NCBI GenBank assembly: GCA_022510585.1
Contig: JAFLTF010000005.1
Location: forward strand, 15,327-52,727
Reading direction: 5' to 3'
Origin: Lachnospiraceae bacterium
GTDB lineage: Bacteria > Bacillota > Clostridia > Lachnospirales > Lachnospiraceae
DNA length: 37,401 bases
Both the position numbers and the translations under genes were made by a program. Under the pieces are notes generated by a model, which worked only from the letters and a program-made list of their open reading frames with translations, had not been told where the DNA came from and ran no database searches. Shown in pieces: positions 7,483 through 16,756 of the stretch (its first letter is position 1; every line of letters starts with the position of its first letter).

Positions 7483-10407
7483 ATGATGAAAAGAACAGAT
7501 AAGAATATAGGAGATACGATTCATACGGAGAATCAGAATGATCTGGAGAACACTCTGGAGTTTTTGAATCTGGATGATGATACCATTAAAAGATATGGTA
7601 AGAGTGATACAGTGAAAGAAAATGAAGAATTTGAAGAAATCGAGGATATCGAAGACGAGTTTGAGGAGCCGGATGCAGACGACGAAGATCTTGAAGAGAT
7701 AGACGGGGATGATGACGATTTCGATGAGTTTGACGAAGATGATGAAGAAGACGAAGATTATGACGAGTTTGATGAAGAGGACGATGATCTCGAAGAAATA
7801 GATTTTGACGACGAAGAGTATGAAGAAACAGACGAAGAGGACAACAGTGAGATTGTATACGGGGGCAATATTTTTCGCCGTTTCGGATATTTTGTCATAC
7901 ACATGAATCCATTGGATCGTGTGGTAGCGATTTTTGGATGCTTTATTTTGATAACAGCCGTTATTACAGGAAGCCTGTATCTGAGCGCAAAGACCGAATC
8001 CGACAGGGTAGAAGCCTTTGCTGAAGTAGGAGCGGAAATGGAAGGCATCCATGTGATCGGTGAAAGCGGACTTTTGGCGGTCTCCAATGCGGAAGCTGCC
8101 AGATTATCCCAAATGATCGCAGCAGATGAAAAGGAACAGGAACCGGAAGAGAAAGAGGAAGAAACTGTGATAGAAGTCGGAATCAATCTGACTTCCATTC
8201 AGTCCGATCTCAAGATCAAGTTTATCAATACGGAGACAAATAAGCTGATCGGCAGTGTACCTTTTGAAGTAGAAGTTACCAGAGACGGCGGCAAGTCGTA
8301 TGTTGTAAAGGATGAGGATAAAGACGGTATCATTTATCAGACCGATATTGATGCCGGTACTTACACGGTGAAAGCCAATGCTCTGGAGGGAGAGGAATAT
8401 CGAAAGTACCGGATGCCGGCGAAGGAAAGCAGCGTAAAGGTTACGGATACGATCGCTTATAAGAAGGTAGATGTCGCCGATGAGATCAAGAAGGAATCGG
8501 AAATAAATGCCGCTGCGGAAGATACCGCACAGCAGATGCAGACGGAATCCGCACTGACAGATACGGTGGAGTGGGTGGAATCCACCAAGACGGAGATCAG
8601 TTCGGAAGAAAGCTATAAAGAAATCAATAAATCAGAAATTCCCGATCCGTCAACGCTTGGCAGGATAAGCGGCTTTATGAAACTGGCTCTGGTCGATGAT
8701 GTAATTCCCCAGACAGCGGAACAGCAGACTGATAAGGAGCGAAATGAGGAAAAGCTGAAAGCTTTGAATCCGACTTTAAGTGCAGCCTCCGTTTCCATCG
8801 ATATGTCAAAGGAAACTTCTGTTTCCCTTTCCATATCCGTGTCTGCCGGAGAATCTTACTTCGTGGATTGGAAAAGTAATAATACTGCCGTTGCCGAGGT
8901 GTATGACGGTGTTGTTACAGCCCTGTCAAACGGAAGTGCAACCATTACGGCAACTGTTACGGTGGGAGATGATCCGAATACATCAGCTTCCAAACAATTG
9001 AGCTGTACGGTGAGTGTTACCGGAGGTGCCACAGAACAGCCTTCCGACCCGGCTAAAGAATATAAGATGAAGAGTGTGACCGGCGGAGGAACGATACAGG
9101 TTGGAAAAACCTGTACGGTTGTGGGAACAACCGATCCGGAGGGCGGCGTGGTGACATGGAGCAGTAATGATAAGAAAATAGCCACTGTAGACGCAAACGG
9201 TGTTGTGACGGGTGTGTCAGTAGGGACAACGTCAATCAGAGGTACCAGCAGCAGCGGAGATTATAAAGAATGTTCCGTAACGGTGGTGTCTTCGGAAGTT
9301 ACTTATAAGTCCGTTACCATTACAGGCAGCAGTACAATACAGGTGGGAAAAACAGGCTCGGTCAAAGGAACCACAGACCCGGCCGGCGGCACTGTCAAAT
9401 GGACAAGCGATAACGAAAAAGTGGTTAAGATAGACAGCAACGGAAATATGACAGGTGTGTCAGAAGGAAGCGCAACCATTACCGGCACCTGTGGGGGTGC
9501 AAAAGGCACCTTTAAGGTCACCGTTACAAAGGACGTCTCCACCGACAGTAAATCTAAATTAAAAGACAAAAACGGCAATCAGATCTATGTCAAAAATGCA
9601 GACGGGAGCTATGTGGAAGCGACCTATGCGGATTATTATAAAAATCAGAAGTTTTATTTAAAGAGTAAGACTGCCCAATATCGCTATACCGGCTGGCAGA
9701 CGATTGACGGATACACCTATTTCTTTGATAAAAACGGCAATTATGTGACCGGTGAGCAGGTGATCCAAGGGGCCAGATATACCTTCGGAAGTGACGGAAG
9801 ACTGTCATCAGGTTCCGGTACAATGGGAATCGATGTATCAAAACACAATGGAAACATTGACTGGAATGCGGTGAGAAACTCCGGCGTCTCCTTTGCCATC
9901 ATCCGCTGCGGCTACCGTGGTTCCGCCACAGGCGTGCTTGTTGAGGATGAAAAGTTCCGAACGAATATCAAGGGTGCGAAGGCAGCCGGACTTAAAGTTG
10001 GCGTCTACTTCTTCTGTCAGGCAGTCAATGAAATTGAAGCTGTTGAAGAGGCATCTATGGCTGTAAGTCTGGTCAGCAGCTATGGCCTGGATATGCCGAT
10101 TTTCTTAGATGTGGAATCGGCAGGCGGTCGTGGGGACCGTATCAGCAAAGAGGCAAGGACCGCAGTCTGCCGGGCATTTTGTCAGACCGTACAAAACTCC
10201 GGTTATTCGGCAGGTATCTATGCCAATAAAACATGGTTCAATGAGAAGATCAATGTCGGCAGCCTGACAAGCTATAAGATCTGGCTGGCGCAGTATGCCA
10301 GCACACCGACTTACACCACGACCCGGTATGATATGTGGCAGTACTCATCCAAAGGCAGAATCAACGGCATCAGTGGGGATGTAGATCTGGATATCAGATA
10401 TTATTAA
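7483..10407 (+). CDS. Membrane-tethered GH25 muramidase with acidic tail and Ig-like repeats
   Basis: A 974-residue multidomain protein. Seen in order: a cytoplasmic tail made almost only of D and E at about 46-122; one membrane segment at about 146-168 preceded by FRRFGYF and MNPLDR, giving tail-in/body-out topology; an extracellular domain at about 225-330 with KDEDKDGIIY; a linker; three BIG_2-like Ig repeats (about 425-690) with the WSS/WTS and GVVTGVS/GNMTGVS signatures; a cell-wall-binding repeat (YTGWQTIDGYTYFFDKNGNY); and a GH25 domain from about 781. GH25 catalytic D784, D876 and E878 (FLDVES) are present. It should cut the peptidoglycan glycan strand at the cell surface. It is first in the operon. 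GAAAGG lies 11 bases before the start at 7483; an adjacent ATG is at 7486. Confidence 0.85.
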   Translation: MMKRTDKNIGDTIHTENQNDLENTLEFLNLDDDTIKRYGKSDTVKENEEFEEIEDIEDEFEEPDADDEDLEEIDGDDDDFDEFDEDDEEDEDYDEFDEEDDDLEEIDFDDEEYEETDEEDNSEIVYGGNIFRRFGYFVIHMNPLDRVVAIFGCFILITAVITGSLYLSAKTESDRVEAFAEVGAEMEGIHVIGESGLLAVSNAEAARLSQMIAADEKEQEPEEKEEETVIEVGINLTSIQSDLKIKFINTETNKLIGSVPFEVEVTRDGGKSYVVKDEDKDGIIYQTDIDAGTYTVKANALEGEEYRKYRMPAKESSVKVTDTIAYKKVDVADEIKKESEINAAAEDTAQQMQTESALTDTVEWVESTKTEISSEESYKEINKSEIPDPSTLGRISGFMKLALVDDVIPQTAEQQTDKERNEEKLKALNPTLSAASVSIDMSKETSVSLSISVSAGESYFVDWKSNNTAVAEVYDGVVTALSNGSATITATVTVGDDPNTSASKQLSCTVSVTGGATEQPSDPAKEYKMKSVTGGGTIQVGKTCTVVGTTDPEGGVVTWSSNDKKIATVDANGVVTGVSVGTTSIRGTSSSGDYKECSVTVVSSEVTYKSVTITGSSTIQVGKTGSVKGTTDPAGGTVKWTSDNEKVVKIDSNGNMTGVSEGSATITGTCGGAKGTFKVTVTKDVSTDSKSKLKDKNGNQIYVKNADGSYVEATYADYYKNQKFYLKSKTAQYRYTGWQTIDGYTYFFDKNGNYVTGEQVIQGARYTFGSDGRLSSGSGTMGIDVSKHNGNIDWNAVRNSGVSFAIIRCGYRGSATGVLVEDEKFRTNIKGAKAAGLKVGVYFFCQAVNEIEAVEEASMAVSLVSSYGLDMPIFLDVESAGGRGDRISKEARTAVCRAFCQTVQNSGYSAGIYANKTWFNEKINVGSLTSYKIWLAQYASTPTYTTTRYDMWQYSSKGRINGISGDVDLDIRYY

Positions 10408-10427
10408 ACTAACGGAGAACAAACACT

Positions 10428-11510
10428 ATGAGAACTTATCTTGTAACGGGCGGCGCCGGTTTTATCGGTTCCAACTATATTCACTATATGTTTAAGAAGT
10501 ATGATAAAGAAATCCGGATCATCAATGTAGATGCTCTGACCTATGCGGGCAATCCGGAGAATCTGAAGAGCATTGAGAACAGAGACAATTATACGTTTAT
10601 CAAAGCCGATATCTGTGATAAAGAGACGATCAGCAGAATATTTGCGGAAAATGATATCGACAGAGTGGTGCATTTTGCAGCGGAAAGCCATGTGGACAGG
10701 AGTATTAAAAATCCGGAAATATTTGTGCGGACAAACGTACTTGGCACCGCGGTGATGTTAAACTGTGCACAGGCTGCATGGGAACTGCCGGATGGCACCT
10801 ATAAAAAGGATAAGAAGTTTCTGCATGTTTCCACGGATGAAGTATACGGTTCGCTGGAAGAGGATGGGGGATATTTTTATGAAACGACGCCTTATGCCCC
10901 CCACAGCCCCTATTCGGCAAGCAAGGCCGGTTCCGATATGCTGGTGAGATCTTTTATGGATACGTATCATTTTCCTGCTAATATCACCAATTGCTCCAAT
11001 AATTACGGCCCGTATCAGTTTCCGGAGAAGCTGATTCCGTTAATTATCAATAATGCACTGCAGGGGAAAAAGCTTCCGGTGTACGGCGACGGCAAGAATG
11101 TCCGCGACTGGCTGTATGTAGAGGATCACGCGAAAGCCATCGATATGGTGCAGGAAAAAGGAAGATTGTTTGAAACCTACAATGTGGGCGGTCATAACGA
11201 AAAGCAGAATATTGAGATCATTCATATCATTCTGGATACCCTTAGAGAGATGCTTTCGGATGACGATCCGAGAAAAGCCCTTGTTACGGACGATCTGATC
11301 ACTTATGTGGAAGACAGGAAAGGGCATGACAGAAGATATGCCATTGCGCCGGACAAGATCAGGGCGGAGATCGGCTGGGAACCGGAGACTATGTTCAAAG
11401 AGGGCATTAAACGTACCATACAATGGTATTTTGAACATGAGGACTGGATGAGAAATGTGACAAGCGGCGAATACCAGAAATATTATGAAGAAAACTATGG
11501 GAAAAGATAA
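10428..11510 (+). CDS. rmlB: dTDP-glucose 4,6-dehydratase
   Basis: Short-chain dehydrogenase-type enzyme of 360 residues that converts dTDP-glucose to dTDP-4-keto-6-deoxyglucose, the second step to dTDP-L-rhamnose. Seen: NAD-binding GGAGFIGS near residue 8, the family HFAAESHVDRS segment, the catalytic TDE triad of this family (T136, D137, E138 in STDEVYGS), and the YxxxK pair Y162 and K166 (YSASK). Length is typical. It starts 20 bp after the GH25 gene, with GGAG ten bases before the ATG, and is followed by rmlA. Confidence 0.95.
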   Translation: MRTYLVTGGAGFIGSNYIHYMFKKYDKEIRIINVDALTYAGNPENLKSIENRDNYTFIKADICDKETISRIFAENDIDRVVHFAAESHVDRSIKNPEIFVRTNVLGTAVMLNCAQAAWELPDGTYKKDKKFLHVSTDEVYGSLEEDGGYFYETTPYAPHSPYSASKAGSDMLVRSFMDTYHFPANITNCSNNYGPYQFPEKLIPLIINNALQGKKLPVYGDGKNVRDWLYVEDHAKAIDMVQEKGRLFETYNVGGHNEKQNIEIIHIILDTLREMLSDDDPRKALVTDDLITYVEDRKGHDRRYAIAPDKIRAEIGWEPETMFKEGIKRTIQWYFEHEDWMRNVTSGEYQKYYEENYGKR

Positions 11511-11548
11511 AAATCATAGTCTTTTAATAGGAATTGGAGAGGATTGAC

Positions 11549-12418
11549 GTGAAAGGAATCATATTAGCAGGCGGTTCGGGAACCCGCTTATATCCGTTGA
11601 CAAAGGCAGTTTCCAAACAGATCATGCCGGTATACGACAAACCGATGATCTATTATCCGTTGTCAACTTTGATGTTGGCCGGTATCCGGGAAATCCTGAT
11701 CATTTCCACACCGAGAGACCTTCCGGCTTTTCGGGAATTGTTCGGTACCGGAGAACAGCTTGGACTGAAGATGGCATATGCTGTACAGGAGACGCCCAGA
11801 GGACTTGCGGATGCTTTTATCATTGGCGCAGAGTTTATCGGTGATGATAATGTGGCGCTGGTGCTGGGAGATAATATTTTCTACGGACAGAGTTTTTCTA
11901 AGGTACTCAGGGAAGTGGCAGGCAGAGAAAAAGGCGCTACTATTTTCGGCTATTATGTCAGGGACCCCAGGGAATACGGGGTAGTGGAGTTTGACGAGAA
12001 CGGAATGGCGCTGTCCATCGAAGAGAAGCCCGAACATCCCCGGAGCAACTTTGCGGTGCCGGGACTGTATTTTTATGATAATGACGTGGTGGAGATCGCG
12101 GCAAATGTAAAACCGTCGGCCCGCGGAGAAATTGAGATCACCAGTGTCAATAATGAATATTTAAGAAGAGGGACCCTGCGGGTGGAAACACTGGGACGGG
12201 GATTTGCATGGCTGGATACCGGAAACCATGATTCCCTTCTGGATGCGGCAGATTTCGTAGCGGCTTTCCAGAAACGGCAGGGGTTATACATTTCCTGTAT
12301 TGAAGAGATTGCATACAAAAGAGGGTTTATTGATAAAGAACAGCTTTTGAAGCTGGCAGAGCCTTTGCTTAAGACGGATTACGGAAAATATTTAGTGGAG
12401 GTCGCGAATGGACTCTAG
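11549..12418 (+). CDS. rmlA: Glucose-1-phosphate thymidylyltransferase
   Basis: A 289-residue nucleotidyltransferase joining glucose-1-phosphate and dTTP to give dTDP-glucose. Seen: [13 protein letters not shown] at the N-terminus (G11, T12, R13), [12 protein letters not shown], the GDNIFYG metal-binding region and the EEKP motif. The start is taken as GTG at 11549, which has GGAGAGG seven bases upstream and gives the canonical short N-terminus; a TTG at 11534 is in frame but overlaps that site. The stop overlaps the start of the next gene by 11 bases, suggesting translational coupling. Its substrate can come from PgcA in the same operon. Confidence 0.95.
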   Translation: MKGIILAGGSGTRLYPLTKAVSKQIMPVYDKPMIYYPLSTLMLAGIREILIISTPRDLPAFRELFGTGEQLGLKMAYAVQETPRGLADAFIIGAEFIGDDNVALVLGDNIFYGQSFSKVLREVAGREKGATIFGYYVRDPREYGVVEFDENGMALSIEEKPEHPRSNFAVPGLYFYDNDVVEIAANVKPSARGEIEITSVNNEYLRRGTLRVETLGRGFAWLDTGNHDSLLDAADFVAAFQKRQGLYISCIEEIAYKRGFIDKEQLLKLAEPLLKTDYGKYLVEVANGL

Positions 12419-13757
12419 TAAATTGCGAAATACTTTAGTTGCAGTCATCATCATGTTCCTTATAATAACAGGTGTTGTTTTTGTAATGAACAAGGAATTG
12501 ATACTGGATAAACTGGGAATTCGTAAAAATGTGCAGGAAGTAGATGCGGAAACGGTGGAGACAGCGGAAAATGATAAGCAGTACGGAAATAATCTGTCCG
12601 CTTTTCTGCAGGATGAGACTTTTTTTGATACGCCGGTACGTTATAAAAGTATTGAGACCTATTCCGGCAAGGTAGTATCCCTTGTAATGAGTTCTGTAGC
12701 GAAAGATCTGCGCATTATGATCGTGAACAGCCGCGGAAAGCTGGAGACGGGTGTTCCGTTTTGCGTAACGATTCAGGGTTACGGAGATTATGAGGATAAG
12801 GATGAAGACGGCATCATCTACATTGATGGGCTGCGTGCAGGCGAATACAGCATCTATTTGAATGAAGTGGATGGGTATAAGGTGCCTAATACGGTCACAT
12901 CGATCAAAGTGAAGCAGGATATTGAATACCGGATCCTTGAGGATGTGGAATATCTGATGCTGACGGAGCAGGATGTGGATGCTTCTGTAGAAGATACAGA
13001 GGAAAAGGGGGCACTGGAGGATGCGGACGGTTCGGAAAATACCTCCTTTGAAGCTTTCGACGGCGATGCGAAAAAGGGTATTGATGTTTCCAAATGGAAT
13101 AAGACCATTGACTGGCAGGCTGTAAAGGAAGCCGGTGTGGAATTTGCGATCATACGGTGTGGTTATCGGGGGTCTTCCAGCGGTTCTTTGATCATCGATC
13201 CGATGTATATAGAGAATATCGAAGGCGCGATACAGGCGGGAATCCCCGTCGGCGTTTACTTCTTTACGCAGGCTCTGAATGAAACGGAAGCCATAGAAGA
13301 AGCAAGTATGGTCATTAATCTGATCAAGAAATATGATGTAGATTATCCTGTTTTTCTGGATAGTGAGAGTGCCGGAGGCAGCGGAAGGGCGGATGATCTG
13401 TCACCTGAGCAGCGGACGAAGAATCATAAGGCATTTCTTCAGACGATTGCTTCGGCAGGATATGAAGCAGGTCTATATGCATCGACCAACTGGCTGAATA
13501 AGCGGCTTGACATGGATCAGTTGTCACGTTACCGTACATGGCTTGCCCAATATGCGGATGTTCCGACCTATGAAGGATATTATCATATGTGGCAGTATAC
13601 TTCCAAGGGAGAAATAGAAGGAATCTCCACTCGTGTAGATCTGAATCTGTCTTATATGAAAATAGATACGTCTATTGACCATTCTGCAACAAGTGTCGGT
13701 TATACCGGGGTGGTGAACGGAGATACGGGAAATGTACCGGTAGACGATCAGGAATGA
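12408..13757 (+). CDS. Second membrane-tethered GH25 muramidase
   Basis: A 449-residue protein with an N-terminal membrane segment (about 8-27), an extracellular domain at about 95-185 containing KDEDGIIY and GEYS, an acidic linker and a GH25 domain from about 222. Catalytic D226 (GIDVS), D318 and E320 (FLDSES) are present. The GH25 part and the KDEDxDGIIY domain are clear paralogues of those in the 7483-10407 protein, but this one lacks the acidic tail, the Ig repeats and the cell-wall repeat. A Ser/Asp-rich tail of about 25 residues follows GH25. It starts inside rmlA after GGAGG, so the two are coupled. Probable role: trimming peptidoglycan at the site where the polymer is placed. Confidence 0.88.
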   Translation: MDSSKLRNTLVAVIIMFLIITGVVFVMNKELILDKLGIRKNVQEVDAETVETAENDKQYGNNLSAFLQDETFFDTPVRYKSIETYSGKVVSLVMSSVAKDLRIMIVNSRGKLETGVPFCVTIQGYGDYEDKDEDGIIYIDGLRAGEYSIYLNEVDGYKVPNTVTSIKVKQDIEYRILEDVEYLMLTEQDVDASVEDTEEKGALEDADGSENTSFEAFDGDAKKGIDVSKWNKTIDWQAVKEAGVEFAIIRCGYRGSSSGSLIIDPMYIENIEGAIQAGIPVGVYFFTQALNETEAIEEASMVINLIKKYDVDYPVFLDSESAGGSGRADDLSPEQRTKNHKAFLQTIASAGYEAGLYASTNWLNKRLDMDQLSRYRTWLAQYADVPTYEGYYHMWQYTSKGEIEGISTRVDLNLSYMKIDTSIDHSATSVGYTGVVNGDTGNVPVDDQE

Positions 13758-13801
13758 TGAGACATAAAATTTGCGGTTCATAGAAAGGCATGGTTATTGA
13801 A

Positions 13802-14365
13802 ATGGGAAAGATATCGGTAGAAACATGTGAAATTGAGGGCCTGAAGGTCATTACACCCGCAGTATTTGAAGATGCCAGAGGGTATTTCATGGAAACCTAT
13901 CAATATGAGGATTATAAGGCGGCAGGAATCGATCAGGTATTTGTGCAGGATAACCAATCCGCTTCCGTGAAAGGTGTTTTGCGAGGATTGCATTTTCAGA
14001 TCCAATATCCTCAGGATAAACTGGTCAGGGTGCTTAAAGGAGAGGTGTTCGATGTGGCGGTGGATCTGCGTAAAAACTCTCCAACCTATGGCAAGTGGCA
14101 TGGTGTGCTGCTTTCCGCGGAGAATAAAAAGCAGTTTTTTATTCCGAAAGACTTTGCACATGGTTTTCTGGTATTGTCTGACTATGCCGAATTTGCCTAT
14201 AAATGTACGGATTTCTATCATCCGGGTGATGAAGGCGGTATCTTGTGGAATGACCCGGATATCGGAATTGGGTGGCCGATTAAAGAGGGAATGGAGCTGA
14301 TCTTGTCCCCAAAGGATTCTAAGTGGGGCGGTATTGCGGAATTTAGTGCAAAATACCGGAAATAA
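13802..14365 (+). CDS. rmlC: dTDP-4-dehydrorhamnose 3,5-epimerase
   Basis: Cupin epimerase of 187 residues, third enzyme of the dTDP-L-rhamnose pathway. Seen: FEDARGYFMETY, VQDNQSASVKGVLRGLHFQ with catalytic His64, VAVDLRKNSPTYG, and the C-terminal EFAYKCTDFYHPGDEGGILWNDP block that carries the catalytic tyrosine region. ATG 13802 is preferred because an AAAGG lies 13 bases upstream and His64 then matches the usual position near 63; an ATG at 13790 has that site only one base away. It is 44 bp after the GH25 gene. The next gene begins 22 bp on, and it is not rmlD. Confidence 0.93.
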   Translation: MGKISVETCEIEGLKVITPAVFEDARGYFMETYQYEDYKAAGIDQVFVQDNQSASVKGVLRGLHFQIQYPQDKLVRVLKGEVFDVAVDLRKNSPTYGKWHGVLLSAENKKQFFIPKDFAHGFLVLSDYAEFAYKCTDFYHPGDEGGILWNDPDIGIGWPIKEGMELILSPKDSKWGGIAEFSAKYRK

Positions 14366-14387
14366 GAGCGGGAGATCTTGTCAGAAA

Positions 14388-15425
14388 ATGAACGCACATG
14401 ACACGGTAACCAGAAAAAACAGAAAAAAGAAACATAATACTTTTCCAAAGCCCGCAGCAATTGCCATTTTCTGGGGGCTTGGTTTGATTTTGGCGATTGT
14501 TTTATTAAACCACCACAATCCTTTAGCGGATCAGGCAACGGAGAATATGAAAAAGATCAGCGGCTGTGTGTTGATCGCATTTACCTGCATCATCTTTGCC
14601 TTGTTTTATGAAGGGTTGACGACGATTCCGATAGAGCTTTTCCAGAGCCGGAAACTGATCTGGAAGTTGGCTAAAAATGACTTTAAAAAGCGGTATGCCG
14701 GTTCTTATCTGGGCGTTGTATGGGCGATGGCGCAGCCGGTCGTGACGGTGATCATGTATTGGATCGTTTTTGACAGGGTTTTTGATACAAGAAGCCAGCT
14801 GGTTGCAAGCGGTGTGGAGGTACCCTACGTGCTGTATCTGACAGCGGGGCTGGTGCCCTGGTTCTATTTTACGGAAGCGCTTACACAGGGAACGATGGCG
14901 CTTTTAGAGTATAATTATCTGGTGAAAAAAGTGGTTTTCAATATCAGTATTTTGCCGATCATCAAAGTGATCGCCGCAACCTTTATCCATGTATTTTTTG
15001 TCTGCATCTTGTTGATCGTTGCAATAGGATACGGATATTATCCCAGTATTTATACATTGCAGATTTTTTATTACAGCTTCTGTCTGATGTTGCTGGTGCT
15101 GGCAATGAGTTATTTTACCTGCGCGATCGTTGTATTTATCAGAGATTTACAACAGGTAATAGCCATTGCTTTGCAGATCGGGATGTGGGCGACCCCGATC
15201 CTTTGGGATATTTCCATGTTAGGGACAGATTCTATGAAGGCCCTGTTTAAGCTGAATCCGATGGTATATATCGTCAACGGATACCGCAGTGCGATTTATG
15301 AAGAATTGTGGTTTTGGGAGCATTTTTATTCCTCTACTTATTTTTGGATCTTTACGATCAGTCTCTTTTGCATTGGGACGTTGATTTTTAGGAAACTCAG
15401 GGTGCATTTCGCGGATGTGCTTTAA
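14388..15425 (+). CDS. wzm: Polysaccharide ABC transporter permease (Wzm type) with N-terminal extension
   Basis: ABC-2 type permease of 345 residues that moves a lipid-linked polysaccharide across the membrane with the Wzt-like ATPase encoded next. The canonical family start (LIWKLAKNDFKKRYAGSYLG, then WAMAQPV) lies only at about residue 90. Ahead of it are a basic stretch (RKNRKKKH) and two extra hydrophobic helices (about 22-40 and 57-74). This makes it longer than the usual 260-270 residues and gives about eight helices. The ATG at 14388 has GGAG 13 bases upstream. The remaining helices and the conserved PILWD and NPMVYIVNGYRS motifs near the C-terminus are intact. Confidence 0.88.
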   Translation: MNAHDTVTRKNRKKKHNTFPKPAAIAIFWGLGLILAIVLLNHHNPLADQATENMKKISGCVLIAFTCIIFALFYEGLTTIPIELFQSRKLIWKLAKNDFKKRYAGSYLGVVWAMAQPVVTVIMYWIVFDRVFDTRSQLVASGVEVPYVLYLTAGLVPWFYFTEALTQGTMALLEYNYLVKKVVFNISILPIIKVIAATFIHVFFVCILLIVAIGYGYYPSIYTLQIFYYSFCLMLLVLAMSYFTCAIVVFIRDLQQVIAIALQIGMWATPILWDISMLGTDSMKALFKLNPMVYIVNGYRSAIYEELWFWEHFYSSTYFWIFTISLFCIGTLIFRKLRVHFADVL

Positions 15426-15451
15426 AAGAAATATGGAGTATGAAGACGCAT

Positions 15452-16744
15452 ATGGCAGATGAAAAGATTGCGATCCAGGTAGAAAATCTGGAAAAAATCT
15501 ACAAACTGTATAATAAGCCTTCCGACAGATTGCGGGAGACGCTGGGCTTTGGCAGGCAGAAAAGGCATATAGAACATCATGCCTTAAAGGGTGTCGATCT
15601 GACGATTCATCAAGGTGAGACCATAGGTATTATCGGGACCAATGGCTCCGGTAAGTCTACGATCTTAAAGATCATTACAGGCGTTCTGAACCCGACCGGA
15701 GGCAAGGTTGTGGTGAACGGGCGTATTTCTGCGCTGCTCGAACTGGGAGCAGGTTTCAACATGGAGTATAACGGTATTGAGAATATTTATTTAAACGGTA
15801 CCATGATCGGATTCTCGGAGAAGGAAATCGAGGAAAAGATGGATGATATTCTGGCTTTTGCCGATATCGGCGAATATGTGCATCAACCGGTAAAAACCTA
15901 TTCCAGCGGTATGTTTGTAAGGCTTGCCTTTGCCGTAGCAATCAATATCGATCCGGAGATTCTGATCGTAGATGAGGCGCTTTCCGTAGGAGATGTCTTT
16001 TTTCAGGCAAAATGTTATCATAAATTTGAAGAATTTAAGAAAATGGGTAAGACCATTGTCTTTGTCAGCCATGATCTAAGCAGTATCAGTAAATACTGCG
16101 ACAGAGTCGTGCTTTTGAATCAGGGAGTCAAGCTGGGAGAAGGCAGTCCCAAAGAGATGATCGATGCCTATAAGCAAGTATTGGTAGGGCAGTATACCGT
16201 ACCGGAGAATGACGGCGATAATATTCTGGAAGATGAGAAACTGCGCGCTCTGGCAGCAGGAAAAACAGCCGGGATAGCGGCAGCCGGGGGGAATATCAAC
16301 CCGGATCTTTTGGAATATGGTTCTAAAAAGGCAGTTATTACGGAATACTTTATAACGGATGAAAAAGGGACTAAAACTTCTGCGATCATCAAGGGCAGCT
16401 CCTTTCATATCCATATGAAAGTGCATATGGAAGAAGATATTGCGGCCCCCGTTTTCGCATTTACCATTAAAAATAGCAAAGGCACGGAAATTACAGGCAC
16501 GAATACCATGTTTGAAAAGGCTTTTCTGGAATCCGTAAAAGCGGGAGAAGAGAAAGAAATTATCTTTACGCAGGAGATGAATCTCCAGGGAGGGGAATAT
16601 TTGCTTTCTCTGGGAGTGACCGGCTATGAGGGGAGCGATTTTACGGTTTATCACAGACTGTATGATGTTTTGAATCTGACGGTTATTTCGGATAAGGATA
16701 CGGTCGGTTTTTATGATATGAATTCGAGTATTCGGGTTATATAA
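15452..16744 (+). CDS. wzt: Polysaccharide ABC transporter ATPase with C-terminal recognition domain (Wzt type)
   Basis: A 430-residue ATPase partner of the permease. Seen: Walker A GTNGSGKST (62-70, K68), the Wzt-type ELGAGF stretch, the ABC signature YSSGM (near 151), Walker B ILIVDEA with D174 and E175, and the H-loop VSHD. The ATPase core ends near residue 235. After a linker there is a C-terminal beta-rich domain (about 285-430) like the Wzt domain that recognises finished O-polysaccharide. Its size is close to the long Wzt of the O9a system rather than the short capsule type. ATG 15452 has GGAG 13 bases upstream; ATG 15440 is an alternative with that site only one base away. Together with the next gene it suggests cap-dependent export. 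Confidence 0.92.
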   Translation: MADEKIAIQVENLEKIYKLYNKPSDRLRETLGFGRQKRHIEHHALKGVDLTIHQGETIGIIGTNGSGKSTILKIITGVLNPTGGKVVVNGRISALLELGAGFNMEYNGIENIYLNGTMIGFSEKEIEEKMDDILAFADIGEYVHQPVKTYSSGMFVRLAFAVAINIDPEILIVDEALSVGDVFFQAKCYHKFEEFKKMGKTIVFVSHDLSSISKYCDRVVLLNQGVKLGEGSPKEMIDAYKQVLVGQYTVPENDGDNILEDEKLRALAAGKTAGIAAAGGNINPDLLEYGSKKAVITEYFITDEKGTKTSAIIKGSSFHIHMKVHMEEDIAAPVFAFTIKNSKGTEITGTNTMFEKAFLESVKAGEEKEIIFTQEMNLQGGEYLLSLGVTGYEGSDFTVYHRLYDVLNLTVISDKDTVGFYDMNSSIRVI

Positions 16745-16756
16745 TGAGGATGAAAG

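Noticed and set aside
7447-8198. Open frames on the minus strand opposite the acidic tail of the first GH25 protein
   Set aside because: They arise from the GAT/GAA-rich codons of the acidic stretch (read backwards as Ile/Phe/Ser-rich frames) and have no start signals or protein-like features.
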